64,000 bases of DNA from an uncultured Rubripirellula sp. (lineage in GTDB: Bacteria; Planctomycetota; Planctomycetia; Pirellulales; Pirellulaceae). Both the position numbers and the translations under genes were made by a program. Shown here piece by piece: positions 28,701-36,622 of the stretch. Every line of letters begins with the position of its first letter. Within the stretch, counting starts at the first letter, position 1. The notes under the pieces were generated by a model that did no database searches, was not told the DNA's origin, and saw nothing but the letters and a program-made list of their open reading frames with translations. The stretch spans positions 1-64,000 of the forward strand of contig CALJHC010000004.1 of NCBI GenBank assembly GCA_938075415.1. Direction: 5' to 3'.

Positions 28701-29247
28701 AATCGCTTTGGATGCGACTAATGAGACAACCGCTAGGATTCGGAGGCACTACGAATCAATCCGGGAGGGAATCGGGGCAGAAAAATCCCCTGATCACTAC
28801 GGAGCATTCCCACTGGATCCCTACTCACACACACCTGAGAACGCAGGTGTGAAGCAGCCTGGCATGACAGGTCAGGTCAAGGAAGACATTCTGTCACGAT
28901 TCCAAGAAGTAGGTATTCATCTTCAAGATGGATGCATCCACTTCCGAATGCAACTGTTTGATAAATCCGAATTAACAACGGAAACAACGACATTCAAATA
29001 CTGCGCAACCAACGGGTCTTTTGAAACACTACCCATTGCACAGCAGAGCTTTGCGTTCACCCTTTGCCAAGTGCCATTTATCTACCACGCAGAGAAGGAT
29101 GACACCATCACGGTTAACTTCACTGATGGAAGCAACAGATCAATCCCAGGAACGGTGATTGATCGTGAGATATGCCAAAGAATTTACTCCAGAAGCGGCG
29201 AGATTGAATCAATTCACTGCTCCTTCCGAGGCCTCATGCAAAGCTAA
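25750..29247 (+). CDS. GH94-type glycoside phosphorylase (1,2-beta-oligoglucan phosphorylase-like)
   Basis: A 1165-residue cytoplasmic protein without signal peptide. The N-terminal beta-sandwich part (to about 350) leads into an (alpha/alpha)6 barrel. The catalytic-acid region reads RPEWNDANNALVGNGLSM with Asp652, equivalent to the DWND motif of cellobiose phosphorylase. The length is close to the 1,2-beta-oligoglucan phosphorylase type (about 1100 residues), much longer than cellobiose phosphorylase (about 800), and that comparison is the reason for the subtype. It would release sugar 1-phosphate from imported beta-glucan oligosaccharides. A TTG at 25747 is also open; the ATG at 25750 is preferred. 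Neighbours: symporter upstream, secreted glycosidase downstream (109 bp). Confidence 0.78.
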   Translation: MTTTCSDLVSGDYVCVNGERYYRIANTHRMQEFFMSLVGSSDHWMFISSSGALTAGRCDPDNALFPYTTDDQISAARQTTGTFTRLNVNPEAPGNTEPQTWTPLTSNQTTEGTSRNLLKTPLGNKLIFEEINHSLELTFRYRWAYSEKYGFVRSCQLTNHGKSTREMDLLDGFRNILPYGLGSEFMMRFSNLGNAYKKNELLTGSGLGLFYLSSIPTDKAEPSEGLMATTVWQTGLQPQVILLSSEQLTQPCSTTKEQGNFAPQTEKEIRGKSGAYLVGQQLRLEAGESKSWHLVAELQQDHSQVINLDQWLTTSDEIALDLESDIDAGETQLKKIIASADGFQCGSNSNRNDRHSCNTIFNVMRGGIPLAAYEIPTADFQHHLKGFNPSAYQRHQSLLESLPEKIDRQELNQITSATNDPDLIRLSSEYLPLAFSRRHGDPTRPWNRFAIALRSDTGEANLSYQGNWRDIFQNWEALAVSFPRFSDAMICRFLNATTADGYNPYRLTKDGFDWESPSPDDPWANIGYWGDHQIIYLLKLLEANRNIEPANLDELLTSKTFVHANVPYRIKNYDAIKADPHETIDFNEPLAKEIDRLTQTQGTDGKLLRDQSGEVHRVTLLEKLLILSLTKLSNFVPGGGIWLNTQRPEWNDANNALVGNGLSMVTTYYLYRWFTFIEKWLSETPDINHAISLEVANLFERLQGILEANQTPTGSENSASPGGYESQRGMPPREREKFVDALGTAASQYRSQIYESGPSGKVKMISRSQCLNFFALAKSLIRSTIDQNRREDGLYHAYNLLSHRDNGLHLENLDEMLEGQVAVLSSGLLSPDEVAELLDTLRNSKLYRENQNSYLLYPDRRLPSFLSKNNVDAKILKTSKLIGRLIKDGNDSIVTRDNRGGLHFNGSFRNSNDLKAALRLLDDRYQRDVEHEINKLAKVFSELFEHQRFTGRSGTFYGYEGLGSIYWHMVSKLGLSVCENYFKAIALDATNETTARIRRHYESIREGIGAEKSPDHYGAFPLDPYSHTPENAGVKQPGMTGQVKEDILSRFQEVGIHLQDGCIHFRMQLFDKSELTTETTTFKYCATNGSFETLPIAQQSFAFTLCQVPFIYHAEKDDTITVNFTDGSNRSIPGTVIDREICQRIYSRSGEIESIHCSFRGLMQS

Positions 29248-29356
29248 ATCATTCCCGGACGTCTTATCCAAACCTGAACTCACTCCCTTCCTATCGAATC
29301 CCTATCACCACGCCTACTTCGACGCGTTGAAACCAAAAGATTCAGAAAGGCTTACG

Positions 29357-31183
29357 ATGCAGAATCCGACCAAACTAATCACGAATATATTCACTAGCAC
29401 CTCCTTGTTAATCACTTTTTTTCTTCTGAATTCAATGACTGCTGCCGGCCAGAGCAAGGTGACCTTGAAGAACGATCGTGATCGATTTCAACTATTGCAA
29501 AATGGAAAACCCTATCCAATCAAGGGAGTGGGTGGAGAAACTCGCTTCGAGGAACTCGCCGCCATGGGAGGTAACTCAGTCCGAACTTGGGGAGTCGATC
29601 AACTGGGACAAATATTGGACGATGCGCACAAGCACGGCCTGACCGTTTGCGCCGGTATCTGGCTTGGCCATCAGCGGCATGGATTCAGTTACCAAGATGC
29701 CAATTCGGTCCATCAGCAACTCGTTGATTCACTTGCGGCGGTAAAAGAACACAAAGACCATCCCGCCCTTTTACTATGGGGTGTTGGCAATGAAGCAGAA
29801 GGTGAGGGTAACGACCCCTCGGTGTGGTATGCAGTGAATCACCTTGCCAGAGAAATTAAAAAGATCGACCCGAACCATCCCACCATGACTGTCATCGCTG
29901 AGCTGGGTGTGAATGAAGTCAAGATCAAGAATATTGAGCGATTTTGCCCCGACATCGATATCATCGGCGTCAATTCGTATGGGGGTATTGAGTCGGTCCC
30001 GCAGCGGTACCGATCTGCAAATGGCAGTAAACCATACATCATCACTGAACACGGACCACTTGGCCCTTGGGAGGTAGGAAAAACCTCTTGGGAATCACCC
30101 CTTGAAATTTCCAGCACTGAGAAAGGTATGTTCTACGCTCGAGGCTACCAAGCCAATGCGATTGAGAATCGTGATCAATGCCTCGGTGCTTACTCATTTT
30201 TATGGGGGAACAAACAAGAAACCACGGCAACCTGGTTCGGAATGTTTTTGCCCGACGGAACTCGCCTCGCAGCTGCCGACGCAATTGCCGAGGCTTGGAC
30301 CGGAGAACCATTACCCAATCGCTGCCCAAAAATATTAGACCTTCAAGTCAGCAAGGTGGACCAACTCAAAGCGGGTGAAGCGATTCAGGCGACGATCAGG
30401 GTGAGTGACCCAGATAATGATGCTGCGAAGATTCGCTGGATCCTGCGAGCCGACTCGGGGACCATTGGAGCGGGCGGTGATAAACAAAACAGCGAAACGG
30501 AGTTCCCTGAATCGATTCAGAGCCAAGGCGAATCAGCACAGATCACCCTGCCAGACTCCACCAATCAATTTCGGCTATTCGCCTACGTTACCGACGGCAA
30601 GGGCGGTGGAGCCGTTGCAAACGTACCCTTACGAGTCGGTGGGATGATCAAAATCACATCGAATTTAACACCAGCCAAACTGCCGTGTGTCATTTACGAT
30701 GATCGTGATATCACGGATATCTTTGTCCCATCTGGCTACATGGGCAACGCCTCAGCAATCACCATGGACCCTGAACATTCAGTGCAACCACAGAGCGGAA
30801 AAAGCTGCCTTAAAATTGAATACGGGAGCGGCGATGCTTGGGGCGGTGTCCTCTGGCAGTCTCCAGCAGAAGATTGGGATGGGCTAAAACCCGGGGGCGC
30901 AAATTTGACCGGCGCCACCCAACTTGAATTCTGGGCGAGGGGTGAGCAGGGTGGTGAAAAAGTAAATTTTGTGTTTGGTGTCTTGGACGGCAACCAACCA
31001 TATCGAGACTCGGCAAAAGGTGAATTGCAGGACGTTACGCTCACAAAACAATGGAATCGATTCACCATCCCACTTCGAGGCCTCGATCTTCGACAAATCA
31101 AAACAGGTTTTGGATGGTCACTCGCGGGTCAAGGCAGCCCGGTTACTTTTTACCTCGATAATGTTCGGTATATCGAGAATTAA
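29357..31183 (+). CDS. Secreted TIM-barrel glycoside hydrolase with C-terminal beta-sandwich
   Basis: A 608-residue exported protein (signal peptide to about TAAGQ). The catalytic barrel at about 25-310 has the clan GH-A arrangement: acid/base Glu146 in WGVGNEAEG and nucleophile Glu231 in IITEHGP. A middle Ig-like domain (ILDLQVSKVDQLKAGEAI onward) and a C-terminal carbohydrate-binding-like beta-sandwich (about 430-608, ending TFYLDNVRYIEN) follow. Exact GH family uncertain (GH2/GH5-like). It probably shortens an external glucan so the symporter and phosphorylase can use the products. The open frame begins at 29159 inside the GH94 gene, but AGAAAGG six bases before 29357 and the signal peptide fix the start. 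Confidence 0.8.
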   Translation: MQNPTKLITNIFTSTSLLITFFLLNSMTAAGQSKVTLKNDRDRFQLLQNGKPYPIKGVGGETRFEELAAMGGNSVRTWGVDQLGQILDDAHKHGLTVCAGIWLGHQRHGFSYQDANSVHQQLVDSLAAVKEHKDHPALLLWGVGNEAEGEGNDPSVWYAVNHLAREIKKIDPNHPTMTVIAELGVNEVKIKNIERFCPDIDIIGVNSYGGIESVPQRYRSANGSKPYIITEHGPLGPWEVGKTSWESPLEISSTEKGMFYARGYQANAIENRDQCLGAYSFLWGNKQETTATWFGMFLPDGTRLAAADAIAEAWTGEPLPNRCPKILDLQVSKVDQLKAGEAIQATIRVSDPDNDAAKIRWILRADSGTIGAGGDKQNSETEFPESIQSQGESAQITLPDSTNQFRLFAYVTDGKGGGAVANVPLRVGGMIKITSNLTPAKLPCVIYDDRDITDIFVPSGYMGNASAITMDPEHSVQPQSGKSCLKIEYGSGDAWGGVLWQSPAEDWDGLKPGGANLTGATQLEFWARGEQGGEKVNFVFGVLDGNQPYRDSAKGELQDVTLTKQWNRFTIPLRGLDLRQIKTGFGWSLAGQGSPVTFYLDNVRYIEN

Positions 31184-31729
31184 AAATAGCGACAAAGGCT
31201 GGCATTGATCGAAAACTTCGCTTGCTATCAGCCAAACCCGTTCGTCGCGATCGCTCACAGGGTGGCGTAACTTCGGAACGCCATCCGTAACCATATCTAA
31301 CTCAAAAACGAAGGCTGCAGGCTGGCCAGAGATGGTATGAATTCTTAGTTGTGGGTATGGGCGAAAAGAAAATGCATTTTCATGAGCAGGGTCGGTACCG
31401 AATTCGAATAGGGTGTTAATAAAACGCTCCGTTGTCCCCTCGCATTTTGTTGGAAATAATCCAAAAACCGGCCAGTGATTCATGAAACTTGGGCAAGCCT
31501 CGCCTTAAAAACCCATCGATGAGCTGCATTGCTTCATCGATTTAAAATTGTTGAGAATGGCTCCATTCAAAACCTGAAGGTTCGCCAAAAGGGGGGCAAA
31601 AAAGACACGGCCCGCGTTGAAACCATTGACGGGTGAGACGAGACCAATATCGCATTAGCAAAACTCGACACCAAAAAATCATGGAGTCGCCATCACTCCT
31701 CCGACAAGAGCCAAATCACCTGCGAATTG
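31184..31729. other. Intergenic region, 546 bp
   Basis: No gene supported. A 121-codon frame on the minus strand overlaps the glycosidase end and lacks recognisable features. No terminator was seen after the glycosidase. Confidence 0.4.
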
Positions 31730-33445
31730 ATGTCGGCCACTGATGGCCAATCAACTCCCGCGAATTACACAAGTCGCTCACCACCGCATAACGCCAAATT
31801 CTTCAGCTCACAGATGACCATTCAAACACAATCAGAAACCACAGAGATTCGTCGGCATGACCTCGATGCGTTGAGGGGATTCGCGATGCTGCTGGGCATT
31901 GTTTTACACTGTGCCATGTCGTTTTTGCCTGGCATTATCTTCATATGGGGTGTGCAGGACATCGAAGCCTCTGAGGGATACGGAATCCTACTAGGCAGCA
32001 TTCATGGATGGCGCATGCAATTATTCTTTTTAATCAGCGGCTTCTTCACAGCAATGCTTTGGAGAAAGAGGGGCAGCAGGGCACTGTTCGTCCATCGTTT
32101 CCAGCGAATTTTTCTACCACTGTGCCTCTCAATGGTCACCATTATTCCACTCTTATTGTTTGTCTCGGGCTACGTACGAATGAACCCGATCAACAGCCTG
32201 CAAACCAATCCAGTCGTGTTGAAAAATTCAGAAACCACAGAAACCGCGGCCGACTCGAACGAACCAACTAGGATTGACATTTGGAAAGCAGTCATGACCG
32301 ATGACTCAGACAGTGTCAAGAAATATATTCGAGAGGGTGGGAATGTTAATCTGTTCGATCCCGAAAACGGCTCCACACTCTTGCACGCAGCTTGCTTCTT
32401 TGGCAAACCAAGGTCCGCTCAAGCCCTGCTTGATGGTGGGGCAGACCTGCTTGCAATTGACGATGACGGTAATCGTCCCGACGAAGCACTCCTCGCCGAC
32501 TGGGAGACAACCAATTTCATCGCGAATCTTGTAGGTTTACCACTGGACCAAAACGAACTAAGTGAAGGCCGAGAACAAATTGCAAAAAGCATCTCAGAAC
32601 AAACCGGCAAAGAAATCAAAACGGCAGGAACAAGCAGTGATGCCGAGAAAGTCATCGTCGGCATCATTGCCGGTCTGTTTTTCGTCCCCTTTTTTCACCA
32701 CCTATGGTTCCTTTGGTTCCTGTGCTGGTTTGTCCTCCTTTTCTTACTGTTCATTGAGACCGCAAAGGTGATGAGACTACCCGCTATTCCTGAGGCTTGG
32801 CTGCACCACAAACTGCGTTACCTCTTCCTGATTCCGCTCACCGCCATTCCTCAATTTTTCATGGCCCGTGAACCCAACGGATTTGGACCCGACACGTCAA
32901 TTGGCTTAATCCCACTTCCAACCGTGTTCCTTTATTACCTGATCTTTTTTTCTTTTGGTGCTTTGATGTTCCCAAAAACACAACGATCCAATCAGGCCAA
33001 TTATCAGTTTCTGTTCCTGCTTGCCGCGGGAGCCATTATCTTTGTCTGGTCGTCGGCTGTACTGAAAAATCCCGTATCCAATTCAGAGCGAATAATTTTC
33101 GCGATTGCACAATCGACCTACTCGTGGCTGATGACGTTTGGAATGATTGGTCTTTTCACACGTTTCTTTAGTGCACAGCGAACGTGGGTCCGATATCTTT
33201 CTGACTCTTCTTATTGGCTTTATATCGCGCATCTACCACTCGTTCTCCTTCTGCAATACTACTTCGCACCGTGGCAATTTTCCTCACCGATAAAATTCTC
33301 AATGATCATCATGATCACGACGGCGGTTCTCCTAATCAGCTACCAAATCGGCGTCCGTAATACTTGGATCGGACTTCTTCTCAACGGCAGAAGGTACCCC
33401 GGTAAATCGAAAATCAAACCCGAACCGCTACCTGATACAGCCTGA
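31730..33445 (+). CDS. OpgC-like acyltransferase-3 membrane protein with ankyrin insertion
   Basis: A 571-residue membrane protein of the acyltransferase-3 family. It opens RRHDLDALRGFAMLLGIVLHCAM, close to the start of OpgC/MdoC, the enzyme that succinylates periplasmic glucans; the conserved RRHDLDALRG and His in the first helix are present. Helices 1-3 are followed by a soluble insertion (about 150-300) with an ankyrin repeat, GSTLLHAACFFGKPRSAQALLDGGADL, then the remaining helices starting IIAGLFFVPFFHHLWFLWFL. RKRGSR after helix 2 places the insertion on the non-cytoplasmic side. Start uncertain: ATG at 31730 or 31814, neither with a Shine-Dalgarno. It follows the glucan locus but with a 546-bp gap. 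Confidence 0.82.
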   Translation: MSATDGQSTPANYTSRSPPHNAKFFSSQMTIQTQSETTEIRRHDLDALRGFAMLLGIVLHCAMSFLPGIIFIWGVQDIEASEGYGILLGSIHGWRMQLFFLISGFFTAMLWRKRGSRALFVHRFQRIFLPLCLSMVTIIPLLLFVSGYVRMNPINSLQTNPVVLKNSETTETAADSNEPTRIDIWKAVMTDDSDSVKKYIREGGNVNLFDPENGSTLLHAACFFGKPRSAQALLDGGADLLAIDDDGNRPDEALLADWETTNFIANLVGLPLDQNELSEGREQIAKSISEQTGKEIKTAGTSSDAEKVIVGIIAGLFFVPFFHHLWFLWFLCWFVLLFLLFIETAKVMRLPAIPEAWLHHKLRYLFLIPLTAIPQFFMAREPNGFGPDTSIGLIPLPTVFLYYLIFFSFGALMFPKTQRSNQANYQFLFLLAAGAIIFVWSSAVLKNPVSNSERIIFAIAQSTYSWLMTFGMIGLFTRFFSAQRTWVRYLSDSSYWLYIAHLPLVLLLQYYFAPWQFSSPIKFSMIIMITTAVLLISYQIGVRNTWIGLLLNGRRYPGKSKIKPEPLPDTA

Positions 33446-33716
33446 ACCGCTTAGAAAATTGCTCCATTCCTGCCGTTTTAACAGACGACACTAAATTCCA
33501 AGACCAAGAGAGAAAGCAGTGGGTGGACACGCGGAGAAGGATTCCAATCAACTGCTAAGAAAAAAACCAGTTCTTTGGAATCCACCAGCAGCCCGCACGT
33601 CGGATGTGGCCCACCATCAAGGTGCGTATGATACCGAGAGAATTTTTGCTGACAGCGATGGAAGGGCTCACTGATTGACAAAATCTTCTATCAGCGGACT
33701 GCCCGGCGAGCTGGAC

Positions 33717-34673
33717 TCACTTCAAAGCGTCACCCTGAAGCGATTTCCCGTTGGTGCTTAGCACTTGAAAGTGGTGAACACCAATGGATTGCCCATCTCG
33801 ATAGGTCCACACAACCTCTTTTTGAGGAGTTACCTCGAATAACTTGGGAGCATTTGGATCTTTCCGCCCTCCGGCATAACTGGTGATGACCACATTACCA
33901 TTGGGCAGCACTTGTGCGCCACAAGGATCTTGAAGCCAATTTCCAGGTAGATCATCATTGGTTAGCGTCCAAATAATTTTTCCTGACTTGTCGAAATCAA
34001 CCACTCGATTTCCATTGGTGCAAGAAACCAAGGTGTTACCCTTTCCGTGACGAATTCCGGTAAATGGCCAGGTATGAATACGGCGTTCGGGGTCGCCCGC
34101 TACGGTCGTGTCCAGCTTTCCCAGCACCTTACCATCGCTGCTGTAATGATAGACCGCAAAGTCCAAAAGATGGGGTGCGAGGAAAGTTCCGTCATCTAAC
34201 TTTCGGGCCATTCGTGTCTGCATGTGATGATTCTCTTTTTGGCAGGCGAGTGAAAACTCAACAATCACCTCACCCTCTTCATTGACCTCAATCAATCGTG
34301 GGTTCTCGCCAGCCTCGGTCAAAACAAATCCACCGCTGGCGGTTGGCTGAGCGCTGTTAATTTCACTCTGTGTTCCCTTCCAGATGAGTTTTTCACTACC
34401 GTCCTTGGAGATACTAACCACTGCGCCCCCAGGGTATTTACCCGAACGATTCAAGGTCAACACAATTGTTCCATCATCCGACACGTAGCCATCACGTGTT
34501 GCGGAAGGGTACGTCCAACTGGCCTTCCCATCGGCTTCCATGATGTAAGTTTTCTGTCCGCATGCCAGAAAACGATGGGTTATCTCCTGCGACTGAAGGT
34601 CGAGTGCGCAAGGCAAGGCAAGAAATGCAAAACAATATATGAAACGGCAAATTGCGGAATTAGATTTCAACAT
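33717..34673 (-). CDS. Exported beta-propeller domain protein
   Basis: A 318-residue protein with signal peptide (about 1-29, ALDLQSQ). Blade-like repeats include GKASWTYPSATRDGYVSDDGTIVLT, GEVIVEF, GKIIWTLTNDDLPGNWLQDPCGAQVLPNGNVVITSY and EVVWTYRD. This is a YVTN/arylsulfotransferase-like propeller, common in planctomycetes and probably periplasmic; function unknown. It ends HHFQVLSTNGKSLQGDALK. It is convergent with the acyltransferase gene, separated by 271 bp without a clear terminator. No strong Shine-Dalgarno. Confidence 0.75.
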   Translation of the reverse strand: MLKSNSAICRFIYCFAFLALPCALDLQSQEITHRFLACGQKTYIMEADGKASWTYPSATRDGYVSDDGTIVLTLNRSGKYPGGAVVSISKDGSEKLIWKGTQSEINSAQPTASGGFVLTEAGENPRLIEVNEEGEVIVEFSLACQKENHHMQTRMARKLDDGTFLAPHLLDFAVYHYSSDGKVLGKLDTTVAGDPERRIHTWPFTGIRHGKGNTLVSCTNGNRVVDFDKSGKIIWTLTNDDLPGNWLQDPCGAQVLPNGNVVITSYAGGRKDPNAPKLFEVTPQKEVVWTYRDGQSIGVHHFQVLSTNGKSLQGDALK

Positions 34674-35149
34674 GAAAGCGAAATACCTATGGAGGAACTA
34701 AAAAACCGAAAAGCGGCCTTAATCACGATAAATCACAATCGATAATGTGTGACCGTTTGCGAAACTTATCCCAAGACAAGTTACCATTTCAGGAGAGTCT
34801 CGGGGCAATGCAGGCAAAAGTTAAGGCACTGCGACCTAATGTTCCTGCTGGGCATCAAATCGGTTCAATCACAAATTGCAAAGAATGCCGTCAATCTGAC
34901 TGACTCCAAAACACTTATCTCATTGAGCTGAAAACGATTGGCGGTGAGACAAAGCGGGCGATTTGAGGACCGGGAGTCTGCCACCTCGATGAGCCAATCT
35001 AAGGGTGTGAACCGTTAGGTCCCAAAGCGTCTTCAAGGGGAAACGGCAAAGATCAATTAGTCGCTGCGACCGTCCTCCAAAGAATTACAACAATGGCCGC
35101 CCCTCCAAAAAGATGGGGGATGTCGACAACAAACTTGGCAGTTAGTCCA
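34674..35149. other. Intergenic region, 476 bp, no gene seen
   Basis: Lies between the DUF1552 stop and the propeller start, both on the minus strand. Only short meaningless open frames were found. Confidence 0.4.
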
Positions 35150-36553
35150 CTAGATCTGTTCAACGATGCCTGAACTGTCAGCGAAAGCATCGACTTTCAT
35201 TCCGAGCCTCTGCAGCATGGTTAAGTAAACGTTGGACAGCGGCAAATCCTCGCCCTTTGCTTCATCCTGCCAAGGTTCTCGGCTTCCGAGCCATGGGCCG
35301 CCTTGAAAATTGAGTCCGGCATGGTTGACGTATTGACCGTGTCGGAACCCAAAGTTTTTTCCGCCTGCAAGCAGGATGGGATAGTTACGTGAAAGATGAA
35401 ATGCACTGGATGCGGAACCGAATAAGCTAACCGTGTTATCGAGCATTGATCCGGTTCCGGCCGGCTCCGGTGTCGATCGCAATTGCAATAGAAATCGACT
35501 GTATTCTTCGTGCAAGAATCGGCAATAAGTCCCAAACCTTTCCCAACCACCAGGCTCTTTTGTTTCGTGCGAAAGTTGGTGGGCGACGTTAAAGCCAACA
35601 GCTCTTGCAAGATGGTCACTCCGCCCCACGCCATTTTCACGTCCGATCTGATACGTCGCCACGCGTGTTGAATCCGTTCGGAAAGCTAAATAAATCAACT
35701 CGAACATCGTACGTAAATACTCGCGTGGTTCATCGGTGGTTAGCTCAAGATTCAGTTCGCTTCCATCAACACTTGGCAGTGGCGTTCCAAGCCATCGCTT
35801 TGCCTTCTCGGCCTTAATTTCGGCTTGCCGCACCGAATCAAGGTACTCATCCAATGATCGCTGATCTTCTTGCGACAGTGTTTTCCGAAGTCTCTGCGTA
35901 TCATTCAGCAACTCGTCCAACGCGCTACGATTGAGAGAAAGCTGCTTGGCTGAATCATTATCGCTGGCCACAAACAATCGATCAAAAATCTGCTTAGGTC
36001 GATGCTCAGCAGGAATGGGACGTCCATTGCGGTCAAAAGAAAGTGTGTGGGTGCCCCTCGCAGTCCCTATTCCACCATCGGTTGACATAACTAATGAGCT
36101 AAAGCGTGTTTCATTACCAACATGGTTGGCATAGATCTGATCAAGAGAAACAGAATTGCTGTACTCTCGATCACCACCACCAGTCGCCGCAGCAGTCAGG
36201 AACTGATCCGCATTATTATGGCCATGAACGCTTCTGGAACGGGGATGAGAGAAACCAGAGAAGACGGAAAGATCTTTCCTCAAATCCTCCAAGGGCTCCA
36301 TACATTTCGTCAAACGAAACTCCGAACCGCCACCGTGTGGAAACCATGCCCAGTCTTGATAAGCGGGGTCTTCTGGCAACGGCATCGGAACACCGTCGGG
36401 AAAGTAAAAACATGCGAGGCGTTTCGGGCTCTCAGCAGTATCGCCTGCTGCAAGACATGGATCCATTAACGACACAAAATGCGGTAATGCCAACGCGAAA
36501 CCTGATCCACGAAGAAATTTACGGCGATCAATCAGATTCATCTTGAGTGTCAT
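35150..36553 (-). CDS. Tat-exported DUF1552 protein
   Basis: A 467-residue protein with Tat signal DRRKFLRGSGFALALP near the N-terminus. The DUF1552 body follows: PKRLACFYFPDGVPMPLPED, LSVFSGFSHPRSRSVHGHNNADQFLTAA, SLDQIYANHVG, ARGTHTLSF and the C-terminal YPILLAGGKNFGFRHGQYVNH. The reaction is unknown, but the family is nearly always encoded beside a DUF1592 haem-motif protein, here 69 bp upstream on the same strand. Start chosen at 36553 because GGAG sits seven bases upstream; the frame is open to 36571. Likely extracytoplasmic partner of the DUF1592 protein. Confidence 0.92.
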   Translation of the reverse strand: MTLKMNLIDRRKFLRGSGFALALPHFVSLMDPCLAAGDTAESPKRLACFYFPDGVPMPLPEDPAYQDWAWFPHGGGSEFRLTKCMEPLEDLRKDLSVFSGFSHPRSRSVHGHNNADQFLTAAATGGGDREYSNSVSLDQIYANHVGNETRFSSLVMSTDGGIGTARGTHTLSFDRNGRPIPAEHRPKQIFDRLFVASDNDSAKQLSLNRSALDELLNDTQRLRKTLSQEDQRSLDEYLDSVRQAEIKAEKAKRWLGTPLPSVDGSELNLELTTDEPREYLRTMFELIYLAFRTDSTRVATYQIGRENGVGRSDHLARAVGFNVAHQLSHETKEPGGWERFGTYCRFLHEEYSRFLLQLRSTPEPAGTGSMLDNTVSLFGSASSAFHLSRNYPILLAGGKNFGFRHGQYVNHAGLNFQGGPWLGSREPWQDEAKGEDLPLSNVYLTMLQRLGMKVDAFADSSGIVEQI

Positions 36554-36622
36554 TGCGATACTCCACGCCAAATTGAAAACTTCATTGAAAATCCAAACTC
36601 ACAATACTCGACAAAGCCATCA

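Noticed and set aside
31118..31483. 121-codon minus-strand open frame
   Set aside because: Overlaps the end of the glycosidase gene, has no recognisable domain or signal, and the glycosidase is clearly real.
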